DNA of 64,000 bases from Clostridium sp031626875 (GCF_031626875.1 NZ_JANDMF010000001.1:186001-250000); one strand, 5' to 3'; positions 37,166 to 46,638 are shown, numbered from the stretch's first letter. Notes: generated by a model not told the origin, from the letters alone. Numbers and translations: made by a program.

Positions 37166-37184
37166 AGTACTTTTGTATACTTTT
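37166..37184. promoter_or_regulatory. tandem 9-bp direct repeat, possible YesN-type activator site
   Basis: AGTACTTTT (37166-37174) and TATACTTTT (37176-37184) are spaced 10 bp, one helical turn, upstream of the transporter promoter region. AraC-type response regulators often bind such direct repeats. No experimental support; the site also lies close to the stop of the anchored sensor gene. Confidence 0.3.
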
Positions 37185-37194
37185 CAGAATTATG

Positions 37195-38142
37195 TTAATT
37201 TTCTAAAGTTTCTCTTGTAATTTTCTTACTATCAAACAATACTTTCTTAGGAAGGTCCTTTTCTTTATTCAATATTCTAATAGCATACTCCACTGCTTCT
37301 TTACCTCCTGTTTTACAAGTGAAAGTTCCATCTAGTATACCTTTTTCAACTAATTCTATTCCTCCTTCACTTCCTTCAAGTCCATCAACTCCAATTATCT
37401 TAACATCTTTCGATTTAGTATTTAACTTAGCATAATAAGCCCCAATTGACATATAATCACTATGAGCAAAAATCATATTAATGTCTTTATCATCCTTTAA
37501 TATTGATTCCAACTTATCTTGAGTCTCATTCTTTTGCCAATTTCCCACAATAGTTCTATCTATATTAATATTCTTATATTTACTTATAGAATCTTTAAAT
37601 CCTTTCGTTATCTCATTATCTACACTTGAATTTAATACTCCTTGTACTTCTACTACATTACATTTTTTATCACCTGTTAAATCTTTTGCTAACAATCCAG
37701 CTTGAACCCCAATTGATTTAACATCAGTTCCTATATATAATGTATAATCACTTTGGCTAACTGATCTGTCTAACATTATAACAGGTATAGATTGGTATGC
37801 TTTTTTTACTGTTTCTTCTAACTCTTTTGAATCATTTGTAGATACTATCAATAAATCTGCGCCGAAATCAATTAAATCATCTATATCTTTTTTTTGTCTT
37901 TGCACATCTCCATCAGCATCTCTAAATATTACTTTAATATTTTTATGCTTTTTAACTTCTTCTTCTATTTCTTTATTCATGCATACTCGCCAAGGTTCAT
38001 AAAGATTAGCTTGAGACATTCCAATTATAAATAAATCCTTCTTTTGTAAGCTTGTCCTATATATAAATTCTCCTAAAAATATTATTAAAGTTAAAATGAT
38101 AATAATTAAAATTAAAAAAGTTATTTTCCTTTTACTTCTCAT
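37195..38142 (-). CDS. membrane-anchored sugar-binding sensor protein (module 1)
   Basis: This 315-residue protein has an uncleaved N-terminal hydrophobic anchor (about 8-26, no lipobox cysteine) and a Peripla_BP_4 domain facing outward. GMSQANLYEPWRV, VIMLDRSVSQSDYTLYIGTD and IIGVDGLEGSEGGIELV show it to be a relative of the YtfQ-like transport protein encoded next to it. It overlaps the response regulator gene by 11 bases. This matches the XylFII component of the XylFII-LytS/YesN three-component systems described in Clostridium beijerinckii, where the anchored binding protein presents sugar to the kinase. It is therefore probably a sensor, not a transport component. Confidence 0.75.
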   Translation of the reverse strand: MRSKRKITFLILIIIILTLIIFLGEFIYRTSLQKKDLFIIGMSQANLYEPWRVCMNKEIEEEVKKHKNIKVIFRDADGDVQRQKKDIDDLIDFGADLLIVSTNDSKELEETVKKAYQSIPVIMLDRSVSQSDYTLYIGTDVKSIGVQAGLLAKDLTGDKKCNVVEVQGVLNSSVDNEITKGFKDSISKYKNINIDRTIVGNWQKNETQDKLESILKDDKDINMIFAHSDYMSIGAYYAKLNTKSKDVKIIGVDGLEGSEGGIELVEKGILDGTFTCKTGGKEAVEYAIRILNKEKDLPKKVLFDSKKITRETLEN

Positions 38143-39346
38143 TCAATTTTCCCCTTTTATATTCAGTTGGTGAAATCCCTAAAACTTTTTTAAACGCCTT
38201 ACAAAAATAATGTTGATTGCTATATCCAATTAATTCAGCAACATCATAAATTTTAATTGTAGGATCTTCCATAATATACATAGCTTTCTTTATTCTTATT
38301 TTTGTTAAGTAATCAATAAATGATAATCCTGTTTCTTTCTTTAACAATTTACTTAAATATGAAGATGTGACTTCTAATTTATCTGAAATTTCATTTATAT
38401 TTAGATGGTTTAAATAATAATTTTCTTCCATATATTTAATAGCAAACAAAACAATTGGATTATATTTCTTTTTCTCATTTACATTATTAACTATATTCGA
38501 ATAAATATCTTTTACTTTTAAAACACCACCTGATACATTTCCTTGCTCAATTATCACATTACACTTTAAATACTCAGATATCTCTGTCTCTAATTTTTTT
38601 TCTATAGTAATCCATTTTTCTATACTATCTATTTTCCCAACCAAAACAACATTTTTCTTTTCATCCTCAAAAATAAATTTCATATTTAAGTCTCTAAACT
38701 TTTCCCCTAATAAATTAGAAATTGCAAATTCCAATAGTTCTGAATCCCATTTTTTCTCTATAATGTTGATATTTAATTTCTTCACAATTTTTACTACTAT
38801 AATTCCTATATTTTCTCCAAAATTAATATTAAAATACTTCAACTCCCTTAACAGTTCTTCATCATTTATTCTATTATTTAACCATTCCCTTAACATATTC
38901 TTTTTCAACAAATGATTATTTTCATCCAACTGTTTCTTCATCCAATTTATATAATTGTTTTCTTTTTTTAATTCATTAAGTTTATTAACTGCTTTTACTA
39001 TTATCTCTTCTAAATTCTTTCTATTTACTGGCTTTAAAACATAATCAAAAACATTAAACTGTAAGGCCTTCTGTGCGTAGGAAAAATCATCATATCCACT
39101 TATTATAATTACAATTCCCTTAAAATTAATACTGCTTAACTTCTCTAGAAGGTTTAATCCATTTAAAAATGGCATATTTATATCTAGTAAAACAATATCA
39201 GGTGCCTTTTCTTTAACTACCTTTAATGCAATTTCGCCATCTTCAGCCTCCCCAACTATATCAATATTAAATTCATGCCATTCTAAAAGTTTCTTAATCC
39301 CCTTCCTAATTTTATTTTCGTCATCAGCAATAACTAATCTCCACAT
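38132..39346 (-). CDS. YesN-type response regulator, REC plus AraC domain (module 1)
   Basis: This 404-residue regulator has a receiver domain (phospho-acceptor Asp55 in LLDINMPF; conserved Lys in DYVLKPV near 107), a spacer region, and a C-terminal AraC helix-turn-helix pair (about 305-400, NEISDKLEVTSSYLSKLLKKETG and VAELIGYSNQHYFCKAFKKVLGISPTEYKRG). It heads the module 1 unit and likely activates the YtfQ-like transporter once phosphorylated by the kinase encoded at 30497-32260. GGAGG before ATG gives a firm start. Confidence 0.87.
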   Translation of the reverse strand: MWRLVIADDENKIRKGIKKLLEWHEFNIDIVGEAEDGEIALKVVKEKAPDIVLLDINMPFLNGLNLLEKLSSINFKGIVIIISGYDDFSYAQKALQFNVFDYVLKPVNRKNLEEIIVKAVNKLNELKKENNYINWMKKQLDENNHLLKKNMLREWLNNRINDEELLRELKYFNINFGENIGIIVVKIVKKLNINIIEKKWDSELLEFAISNLLGEKFRDLNMKFIFEDEKKNVVLVGKIDSIEKWITIEKKLETEISEYLKCNVIIEQGNVSGGVLKVKDIYSNIVNNVNEKKKYNPIVLFAIKYMEENYYLNHLNINEISDKLEVTSSYLSKLLKKETGLSFIDYLTKIRIKKAMYIMEDPTIKIYDVAELIGYSNQHYFCKAFKKVLGISPTEYKRGKLNEK

Positions 39347-39509
39347 AATCCCTCCAATTTAACATATGTTCTATTATTTAAACATATTTTATATACTTGT
39401 CTTTCTAAATAATTGTATGTATAAATTTAAACTATAATATACTTATGCACACATTTTTTAAAATACTCCTAAAAAATATGCCTTCCCTAATTAAATTTTC
39501 TCCTATTTT

Positions 39510-39552
39510 TATAAAAAATAAAGAACTTACACTATTTCCAGCATAAGTTCTT
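39510..39552 (-). terminator. pectate lyase terminator
   Basis: Arms AAGAACTTA (39521-39529) and TAAGTTCTT (39544-39552) form the stem, followed on the minus strand by TATTTTTTAT. Confidence 0.75.
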
Positions 39553-39571
39553 CTTAAATATTATAATTTTA

Positions 39572-40546
39572 TTACTTCAATAGACTTGTAGGCTTATTGT
39601 TATACCAAGAATAGCCTGTTCTTCTTTCCTTTTCAATATCAGCAAGCTTGTACTTCTTTATTCCATCACGACCTACAAATATAGGTTTGTTTGTTTCAAG
39701 TTCATAAAAACGAGCCCAAATAGGTGCAGTTACACTTGGATCATTTACAACAGTAACATCTCCATTTGCTTTAACTATTTTTATTCCAGTAATTTTATAT
39801 GTTTTAAACCAATCTTCAGCAGCTTTTATAGAAGCAGCTATTTGAGAAGTAGAAGTTCTAGTTTTCAAGAAATTCACAATACCAACACTTTCAGTAGTAC
39901 AAAGAGAAGGAAGTTCATATGCTCTTGCCCCTGATGGTTGTAAAGTTACTTCATCATGTTGTTGTCCCCAAATTGTTAATTTCCCATTCTTATCTTTATA
40001 TTGAGTCTTTAATATACAATCAACCCCTTTTGTAACTGCACTTTTACATTTACTAACTAAAGTGCTATCTACAAATGAAAAATCACCTTTTTTATTTGAA
40101 ACTTCATCCAAAAGAATCATTACATTAATCATTGCATCATCATTGTATGTAATATGTGAATGATAACCTGAACTTTTATAAACTTGAGGCCATCCACCAT
40201 TGCTATATTGCATATTTAACAAGAAATTAATTCCTTTAGTAGCTGCAACAGAGTATGTACTATTTTTTGTTTTTGTATATTCAGATGCTAACCTTCTTAT
40301 TTCTGTGTAAGTAGCTTTGTTATCAATAGTTGATTTTCCCCATTCTCCACTTTTTTCATCATAATATTTTATCCATCCACCATCTTGTTGCTGATTCTTT
40401 AAAATATCAGATATACTTGCTGTAGCTCCAGTAGCATCACCTTTTGCAAATGCCTTCTCAGAAGGTTGTAGTATTACTCCTGACACAGCTAAAGCAACTG
40501 TACATGCAACTACAAAAGATATACGTTTTAATTTTGATTTAAACAT
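39572..40546 (-). CDS. secreted PL10 pectate lyase
   Basis: This 324-residue enzyme cleaves polygalacturonate by beta-elimination outside the cell. A Sec signal peptide ends near AFA at residue 34. The mature part has the PL10 blocks LKNQQQDGGWIKYYD, NMQYSNGGWPQVYK, ITYNDDAMINVMILLDEV, LPSLCTTESVGIVNFL and the C-terminal PIWARFYELETNKPIFVGRDG with catalytic arginines, ending ERRTGYSWY. No carbohydrate-binding module is attached. It is monocistronic, with a cre upstream and a strong terminator. Confidence 0.92.
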   Translation of the reverse strand: MFKSKLKRISFVVACTVALAVSGVILQPSEKAFAKGDATGATASISDILKNQQQDGGWIKYYDEKSGEWGKSTIDNKATYTEIRRLASEYTKTKNSTYSVAATKGINFLLNMQYSNGGWPQVYKSSGYHSHITYNDDAMINVMILLDEVSNKKGDFSFVDSTLVSKCKSAVTKGVDCILKTQYKDKNGKLTIWGQQHDEVTLQPSGARAYELPSLCTTESVGIVNFLKTRTSTSQIAASIKAAEDWFKTYKITGIKIVKANGDVTVVNDPSVTAPIWARFYELETNKPIFVGRDGIKKYKLADIEKERRTGYSWYNNKPTSLLK

Positions 40547-40629
40547 TTTTTATCCCCCTTTTTTTATACTTTTAACTTATAGATTTTTTCACTTCTTTTA
40601 AGTTAAACTTTTTTTTTGCACATCGTCTC

Positions 40630-40644
40630 ATGTAAACGTTGTAC
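40630..40644 (+). promoter_or_regulatory. cre-like site upstream of the pectate lyase
   Basis: ATGTAAACGTTGTAC fits the CcpA cre core (TGTAAACGTT) and lies about 85 bp before the PL10 start. With the terminator at 40741-40787 this accounts for what I can see in the 40547-40847 gap. Confidence 0.6.
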
Positions 40645-40740
40645 TTTCTTATTATAAATATATATTCATACTATGTCAATAATTTCCTTGTACTTTTTTG
40701 ATTGTTATTTGGTTTTTTTGTTGAAATCATAATTAAAAAC

Positions 40741-40787
40741 AAGAAAGCTTAAGAAATTATTATACTATAAATTTCTTAAGCTTTCTT
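40741..40787 (-). terminator. terminator of the DUF362 gene
   Basis: A perfect 17-bp stem pairs 40741-40757 with 40771-40787. On the minus strand it is followed by GTTTTTAATT. It may work in both directions. Confidence 0.75.
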
Positions 40788-40847
40788 ATTTTTATGAATA
40801 TGATTTAATGCATTATGCCTATATATAGCCACCCATCATGCTCCAGC

Positions 40848-41879
40848 CTATAATTCAATCAATTCATATTCTCTGCTTCCAAGTCCAATACTTGAAGCAT
40901 ACTCTAGAGTATTTCTTCCTCTTTTAAAAACAGTTTTTCCTTCATTTTTATCAAGGACATCAAGACTGGCTTGATCTATAGCTACTGGATCTATAGATGC
41001 AAAAATGCCTATATCTTTAGCTATAGGTTTCATTGGGTGTCCCTCACAATCACAATTTTTAGTTATATTAAATGCAAAAGTAATATATATGTTCTGTTTG
41101 CCTTTAGCTGCTGCATATGCATATTCTGCTAATCTTTCATTAAAAGATTTTGTAAGTGAAGCAAGCCAACTATTTGATATAGCTCCAAATTGGCATGTTG
41201 CCATACACGAAGCACAACCAACACATTTATTTTTATCAATTTTAGCTTTCTTATCCATAGAGATAGCCATTTCTGGACATTTATTAACACAAGCTTTACA
41301 TCCCTTGCATTTCAAGCTACTTATTTTAGGTATTGAATTTGCATGTTGTGCTAGCTTTCCACCTTTTGATGCACATCCCATAGCAAGTTGCTTTATTGCT
41401 CCACCAAAACCTGCTAAAGCATGCCCCTTAAAATGGCTCAAAACAATTATTTGATCTACTTTAGCTACTGCTTTTGCAATTTTACAATAATCAAAGTGTT
41501 TTTTATTTATTTCAATCTCTTCATAATCCTCTCCCATTTCACCATCAGCTATGATTACAGGAATTCTTGTAAAATCATGTTCTTTAGCTACTCTTAGATG
41601 ATTTTCTATTGTATTTCTTTGTCCTTTATAAAGCACATTAGTTTCAATAAAAGCTGTATCAATTTCTTTTTCTTTTAAATAGTCTATTATTCCATCAAAA
41701 TTTTTGGGTTGAATAAATGTATTATTGCCTTTTTCACCTAAATGAACCTTTAGTGGTATAAACTCATTAAGAGTAACACCTTCCTTTTCTTCAATAATTT
41801 CAAGTAATTCTTTAGCTGCATCATTTATCTCTTTAGTTTTTGAATAAGAATCAATTGATTTAAAATAAACATTTGCCAT
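40848..41879 (-). CDS. DUF362-family protein with two 4Fe-4S motifs
   Basis: This 343-residue cytoplasmic protein has an N-terminal DUF362 region and an internal bacterial ferredoxin module with two cluster motifs, CKGCKACVNKCP and CVGCASCMATCQ (about residues 188-230). The rest of the DUF362 domain follows, ending in a region with SIDPVAIDQASLDV. Proteins of this type are common in anaerobes, and their reaction is unknown. The frame opens 5 codons earlier, but GGGAGG at 41887-41892 places the ATG at 41877-41879. It is 52 bases after an HxlR-type regulator gene on the same strand, which may link it to redox or electrophile stress. Confidence 0.8.
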   Translation of the reverse strand: MANVYFKSIDSYSKTKEINDAAKELLEIIEEKEGVTLNEFIPLKVHLGEKGNNTFIQPKNFDGIIDYLKEKEIDTAFIETNVLYKGQRNTIENHLRVAKEHDFTRIPVIIADGEMGEDYEEIEINKKHFDYCKIAKAVAKVDQIIVLSHFKGHALAGFGGAIKQLAMGCASKGGKLAQHANSIPKISSLKCKGCKACVNKCPEMAISMDKKAKIDKNKCVGCASCMATCQFGAISNSWLASLTKSFNERLAEYAYAAAKGKQNIYITFAFNITKNCDCEGHPMKPIAKDIGIFASIDPVAIDQASLDVLDKNEGKTVFKRGRNTLEYASSIGLGSREYELIEL

Positions 41880-41931
41880 ATTAATTCCTCCCACATACTT
41901 ATATTCACTATTAATTTTCTCTTGTCACTCT

Positions 41932-42267
41932 CTATTTATTTTTAAGTGATTCAATATATTGATCTCCCCAAATTCTAAACTGCTCTAATACTGGATTAAA
42001 TGCTTTTCCCAAATCAGTTAGTGAATATTCCACTTTTGGTGGAATTTCAGAATAAACATATCTACTAACCAGCCCAAACTCTTCTAACATCCTCAATTGT
42101 TTTGTTAATGTTGCCTGTGTAATGTCTCCCATTTTTCTTTGTAACTCTCCATATCGTAAAGTTCCTTCATTTAAATGATACATAATTAAAATTGACCATT
42201 TCCCTGAAAAAACTTTTTGTGCTGTAAAATATGGGCATTTTCCAAAAAGACTATTACTATTCTCCAC
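41932..42267 (-). CDS. HxlR-family transcriptional regulator
   Basis: This 111-residue winged-helix regulator shows the HxlR signature CPYFTAQKVFSGKWSILIMYHL with the conserved cysteine near the N-terminus, then RYGELQRKMGDITQATLTKQLRMLEEFGLV and the wing VEYSLTDLG. Many such proteins respond to thiol-reactive or aldehyde compounds through that cysteine. It is divergent from a flavin-binding protein and shares with it a 17-bp palindrome in the intergenic region. Confidence 0.87.
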   Translation of the reverse strand: MENSNSLFGKCPYFTAQKVFSGKWSILIMYHLNEGTLRYGELQRKMGDITQATLTKQLRMLEEFGLVSRYVYSEIPPKVEYSLTDLGKAFNPVLEQFRIWGDQYIESLKNK

Positions 42268-42282
42268 AATATCCTCCTCATT

Positions 42283-42299
42283 AGTATCTTAAAGATACT
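42283..42299. promoter_or_regulatory. palindromic operator between hxlR-type gene and flavoprotein gene
   Basis: AGTATCTT-A-AAGATACT is a perfect inverted repeat with one central base, 16 bp from the regulator start codon. Position and symmetry suggest the HxlR protein binds here. Confidence 0.6.
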
Positions 42300-42395
42300 T
42301 ACCTAACTCTAAAAACGTACTTGTTATTTAATTTGTACATGATATTATTATTACGTAATAAATTTTAACATAGATATGGGAGAGGAGCAATAATT

Positions 42396-42788
42396 ATGAA
42401 AAAGGCATTACAATTCTTAAAAGAAAGTGGTACTTTTTACTTAGCCACTACTGAAGGTGATCAACCAAGAGTAAGACCATTTGGTGCTACTTTTGAATAT
42501 GAAGACAAACTATACATTGTTACAAATAATACAAAGGAATGTTTTAAGCAAATGTTAGCTAATCCTAAAGTTGAAATTAGTAGTATGAATAAAGGACAAT
42601 GGATTCGTGTTACTGGGGAAGTTAAACATGATGATAGACGTGAAGTAAAAGAACTTGCGCTTAAATCTCATCCTTCTCTAAAATCCATGTATAATATTGA
42701 TGATGGAATTTTTGCAGTATTATACTTTACAAAAGGAACAGCTACAATTTATTCATTTAATGACGAACCTGAAACATTCTCACTATAA
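42396..42788 (+). CDS. pyridoxamine 5'-phosphate oxidase-family (FMN-binding) protein
   Basis: This 130-residue split-barrel protein starts KKALQFLKESGTFYLATTEGDQPRVRPFGATFEYEDKLYI, the usual N-terminal half of small PNPOx-like flavoproteins, with IRVTGEVKHDDR later. Such proteins bind FMN or F420-like cofactors, and many are reductases of unknown substrate. Its divergence from the HxlR regulator suggests it is that regulator's target. GGAGAGGAG precedes the start. Confidence 0.82.
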   Translation: MKKALQFLKESGTFYLATTEGDQPRVRPFGATFEYEDKLYIVTNNTKECFKQMLANPKVEISSMNKGQWIRVTGEVKHDDRREVKELALKSHPSLKSMYNIDDGIFAVLYFTKGTATIYSFNDEPETFSL

Positions 42789-42820
42789 TCTAAAAAACAA
42801 TATAAATAGTTATACTTTAA

Positions 42821-42860
42821 AAAAGCTATTACAACTTTAATATTATTGTAATAGCTTTTT
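42821..42860. terminator. bidirectional terminator between flavoprotein gene and mglC
   Basis: A perfect 14-bp stem (42821-42834 with 42846-42859) has T-runs on both strands, between convergent genes. Confidence 0.85.
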
Positions 42861-42915
42861 CATTATCCTTTAATAAATTGTACTTGTAATTTTTATAGTT
42901 ATTTATCTTAGATTT

Positions 42916-43938
42916 TTATTTTTTTCTAAGGTATTTTCTTATATCCACTGCAACAGCTGCAACTATAATAACACCTTTAATTATTTGTTGCCAATATGGT
43001 CCAACACCAATAAAAGTAAGTCCATAATTAATTACTGTAAATATAAGAACACCTACTACAACCCCAGGTACAGTACCAACACCACCAGATACTGACCATC
43101 CTCCAACAACACATGCTGCAATAGCATCAAGTTCATAACCATTACCATAATTGTTTGTTGCTCCACCTGTTCTTGCGGCTTCAAGAACTCCAGCTATAGC
43201 ATATAAAGTACCCGCTATAATGTATAATTTCAATGTACTAAGTTTTACGTTTATCCCAGAAACTATTGCAGCTTCTTTATTTCCACCTATAGCATATATA
43301 TCTTTACCAAGTTTTGTCTTATTTAAAATTATATATATTATGCCAGTTATTATGGCTGCTATTATTACTACATATGGAACTCCTAAAAATGATCCTGTTC
43401 CTAAATTTGAAAAATCTGTTCTTAATCCGCCTATTGGTTGTGAATTGTTAGGAGGAAGATCGAAGTATAAGGAATTTGCTCCATAAATTATAACCATTGT
43501 ACCAAGGGTTGTTATAAATGCAGGAACTTCAAATCTTGATACTATAAACCCATTTAGAGCACCTACTGCTGCACCAATTGCAATTGCTATCAGAATTGGT
43601 ATAGCAATATTTAGTTGTCCTAGATCTGGAAAGAATCTGTTTGGATAATCAGCAGACTGAAGCATTGATGCTGATATAACCGCTGAGAAACCTACCATAC
43701 GTCCTGCTGAAAGATCTGCTCCCCCAGTAAGGATTATAAATGCAGCTCCTAGAGCTATAATTACTCTTGTTGAACTTTGAATAAGAATATTCTTAAAAAC
43801 ATCTATAGAAATAAAGTTTGAATCTGTTACTGCAATAGCCAATATTAGAACCAATAAAACTATATATATAGCATTTTGTTTTAAAAATCCATAGATTTTT
43901 TTCTTATTATCTTTAACTTTATTATTAGCTTTTTCCAT
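42916..43938 (-). CDS. mglC: galactose/glucose ABC transporter permease
   Basis: This 340-residue RbsC-family permease has about nine hydrophobic segments, the block FIILTGGADLSAGRMVGFSAVI, and the MglC-like ARTGGATNNYGNGYELDAIAACVVGGWSVSGGVGTVPG. The frame opens at 43977, but AGGAGG at 43944-43949 sets the ATG at 43936-43938. It is 16 bases after the ATPase gene and completes an MglBAC importer. Confidence 0.87.
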   Translation of the reverse strand: MEKANNKVKDNKKKIYGFLKQNAIYIVLLVLILAIAVTDSNFISIDVFKNILIQSSTRVIIALGAAFIILTGGADLSAGRMVGFSAVISASMLQSADYPNRFFPDLGQLNIAIPILIAIAIGAAVGALNGFIVSRFEVPAFITTLGTMVIIYGANSLYFDLPPNNSQPIGGLRTDFSNLGTGSFLGVPYVVIIAAIITGIIYIILNKTKLGKDIYAIGGNKEAAIVSGINVKLSTLKLYIIAGTLYAIAGVLEAARTGGATNNYGNGYELDAIAACVVGGWSVSGGVGTVPGVVVGVLIFTVINYGLTFIGVGPYWQQIIKGVIIVAAVAVDIRKYLRKK

Positions 43939-43954
43939 ATATATCCTCCTAAAA

Positions 43955-45469
43955 TTATTGCATATACTTTGTAGCAAGTGACATTATAACTTCTTCTGTG
44001 GCAGTTTTACCTTCTACAATGCCTGCAAGCTTTCCTTCACACATTACCATTACTCTATCTGACATACCTAAAAGTTCTGGTAATTCAGAAGATATCATTA
44101 TGATACTCTTACCCTGTTTTGTAAGTTCAACCATAAGTGAATAAATTTCAAACTTAGCACCTACATCTATACCTCTAGTAGGTTCATCAAGAATAAGTAT
44201 ATCTGGTTCTGTAAGAAGCCACCTCCCAATAAGTACCTTCTGTTGATTTCCTCCTGACAAATTCATTATAAATTCCTTTTCTGAAGGTGTTTTTACTCTA
44301 AGCTTCTCAATATTTTTTAAAGTATCTTCTTTACGTTTCTTATCATTTAAAACCTTTAAGGCATTTAAGTAATTTTTCTGGTTAGCAATAGTAGTATTTT
44401 CTGTTATAGATAATACTGGGAAGATTCCAGTAACCCTTCTTTCTTCAGTCAAAAGAGCTATCTTATTCTTCTTTGCATCTATTGGATTTTTGATTTTCAC
44501 TTCCTTACCTTTTAATCTAATCTTTCCTGCTTCAACACTTCTAAGACCAAATATAGCTTCCATTAGTTCTGTCCTCTGAGCTCCAACAAGACCACCTACT
44601 CCAAGTATTTCTCCTTTCTTTAAATCAAAAGAAACGCCTTTAAAAGATTTTGGGAAAGGAGATGTGAAATTTTCCACTTCTAAGACTTCTTCTCCTGGAA
44701 CATTATCTCTTTCTGGAAATCTATTTGTTAAATCACGACCAACCATTCTTTTAATTATAAGATCTGTAGTAAGGTCCTTAGAATTCCATGTACCAATATA
44801 TTTTCCATCTCTCATTATTGTAACCTCATCAGATATTTGAAGAATTTCTTCCATCTTATGAGATATATAAATTATTGAAACTCCTTGTTTTTGAAGATCA
44901 CGAATTATTTTAAAAAGGTGTGCAACTTCTGTCTTAGTTAGGGATGAAGTTGGCTCATCCATTATGATAACTTTCGCATTGTATGAAACTGCTTTTGCTA
45001 TCTCCATCTGTTGAACTACTGAAACTGAAAGCATTTCTACAATAACATCAGGTTTAATATTAATATCTAATCGTTTAAAAAGTTCCACAGTATCCTTATA
45101 CATTTTCTTTGTATCTACTAATTTAAATGGACCAACTCCCCTAAGTGGAAGACGTCCAATCCACATATTCTCCATAACATTTCGGAACCTAACAGGATGA
45201 AGTTCCTGATGAATCATTGCAATTCCATGATTTAAAGCTTCTTTGGAATTATTCATTTCTATTTTTTTGCCTTCTAAAATTATTTCACCTTGATCTTGTT
45301 TATATATACCAAAAAGACATTTCATGAGTGTAGATTTTCCAGCTCCATTTTCCCCCATTAGTGCATGAACTGAACCTGGTTTTATTTTAAGTGTTATGTC
45401 ATCCAATGCTTTTACCCCAGGAAACTCTTTCGATATATTTCTTAGCTCAAGTAAGTATTTTTTCTCCAT
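43955..45469 (-). CDS. mglA: galactose/glucose ABC transporter ATPase
   Basis: This 504-residue double ATPase has Walker A GENGAGKST and Walker B VIIMDEPTSSLT in the first domain. The second domain has the typical MglA degenerate motif GLVGAQRTEL in place of Walker A, with LSGGNQQKV and ILILDEPTRGID. It is placed between mglB and mglC on the same strand with normal family length. Confidence 0.9.
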   Translation of the reverse strand: MEKKYLLELRNISKEFPGVKALDDITLKIKPGSVHALMGENGAGKSTLMKCLFGIYKQDQGEIILEGKKIEMNNSKEALNHGIAMIHQELHPVRFRNVMENMWIGRLPLRGVGPFKLVDTKKMYKDTVELFKRLDINIKPDVIVEMLSVSVVQQMEIAKAVSYNAKVIIMDEPTSSLTKTEVAHLFKIIRDLQKQGVSIIYISHKMEEILQISDEVTIMRDGKYIGTWNSKDLTTDLIIKRMVGRDLTNRFPERDNVPGEEVLEVENFTSPFPKSFKGVSFDLKKGEILGVGGLVGAQRTELMEAIFGLRSVEAGKIRLKGKEVKIKNPIDAKKNKIALLTEERRVTGIFPVLSITENTTIANQKNYLNALKVLNDKKRKEDTLKNIEKLRVKTPSEKEFIMNLSGGNQQKVLIGRWLLTEPDILILDEPTRGIDVGAKFEIYSLMVELTKQGKSIIMISSELPELLGMSDRVMVMCEGKLAGIVEGKTATEEVIMSLATKYMQ

Positions 45470-45584
45470 AATTTCATACCTCCTGAATATTTAAAAAGAA
45501 CTCCTAAATCTTTATTTGATTCAATCAAGATATAACTTTTCATATTACTCTTGATTGAATCTAAATACTTATTGTTTCAGAAGA

Positions 45585-46610
45585 TTACTTAGCATCATTT
45601 ACATTTTCTTTTGTTATCTTTTTATAATCTATCCATACATATTTTCCATCAGCTATATCATACCCTGTATTCTCTTTAGAAGGAGTCTCTCCTTGTCCAA
45701 GAACTTCTGCAATCTTAATAGTAGCTATACCTTGATTCTTAGCGTCATTTAAAACTGTTCCTAACATTGTTCCTTCTTCAATAGCTTTAACTCCTGGTGC
45801 TGTAGCATCAACCCCTACAACTGGAATATATTTTCCATCCTTGAAGTATCCAGCAGCTTTTAATGCCTCTATTGCTCCTAATGCCATATCATCATTATTT
45901 GCAAAAACTGCTTCTATCAAATCTCCTTTTGAAGTTAAGAATGACTGCATTTTATCCTGTGCTTTTACACGATCCCACATACCTGTGTCTGTTGCTAATT
46001 GATTTGATTTTATTCCTTCTGTCGCTAGTTGATCTATGGAATATTTTGTTCTAGCTATAGCATCAGCATTACCTGGTTCTCCAGTAATCATTACATAATC
46101 AAGAACACCATCTTTGTTTTTATCTGCTTCAGGATGTGCCTTCCAGTAATCAGCTATAATCTGTCCTTGAATTGTACCTGACTGTTCAGGTTTTGCTCCT
46201 ACATAAAATAGCTTGTCCCAACTATTCATATCTGCTTCTGAAGGTATACGATTAAAAAATACTATTGGAATATTAGCTGATTTTGCTTTGTTTATTATTG
46301 TACTTGAAGCCTTGGGATCAACTGGATTGATTGCTAGTGAATTAACCTTTTTTGAAATAAACAACTCTAACTTGTCATTTTGAGCTGATGTTGAATTTTG
46401 ACTATCAACTATGTCAGCAGTTATATTATCACTTTTAGCTTGATCAGTAATTGCATTACGCACCCCAGTCATAAATGTATCATCAAACTTATATATTGTA
46501 GTTCCTACTGTTACTTTCTTTCCTGTTGAATCTGATTTTGAACTTGAACATCCTGCCAAAACTGATGTAGTTAAAGTTGCCATTAATACAAGTGTTAAAA
46601 CTTTTTTCAT
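45585..46610 (-). CDS. mglB: galactose/glucose-binding lipoprotein
   Basis: This 341-residue lipoprotein (lipobox LAGCSS, Cys20 or 21) is MglB-like: TIYKFDDTFMTGVR, AINPVDPKAS, the calcium loop DKNKDGVLD, TGMWDRVKAQDKM, ANNDDMALGAI, VVGVDATAP and VLNDAKNQG follow the E. coli galactose-binding protein order. One ligand position differs: the E. coli motif GEPGHPD reads GEPGNAD here, so the histidine equivalent to His152 is asparagine. Specificity may therefore be shifted or broadened. A cre lies in the leader, and the sensor gene cluster upstream ends in a terminator, so mglBAC has its own promoter. Confidence 0.87.
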   Translation of the reverse strand: MKKVLTLVLMATLTTSVLAGCSSSKSDSTGKKVTVGTTIYKFDDTFMTGVRNAITDQAKSDNITADIVDSQNSTSAQNDKLELFISKKVNSLAINPVDPKASSTIINKAKSANIPIVFFNRIPSEADMNSWDKLFYVGAKPEQSGTIQGQIIADYWKAHPEADKNKDGVLDYVMITGEPGNADAIARTKYSIDQLATEGIKSNQLATDTGMWDRVKAQDKMQSFLTSKGDLIEAVFANNDDMALGAIEALKAAGYFKDGKYIPVVGVDATAPGVKAIEEGTMLGTVLNDAKNQGIATIKIAEVLGQGETPSKENTGYDIADGKYVWIDYKKITKENVNDAK

Positions 46611-46638
46611 ACTAAATTCCTCCTAAATATTCGATTTA

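Noticed and set aside
41005..41454. 149-codon plus-strand open frame opposite the DUF362 gene
   Set aside because: The opposite strand encodes clear ferredoxin cysteine motifs; the long antisense frame follows from its codon usage.
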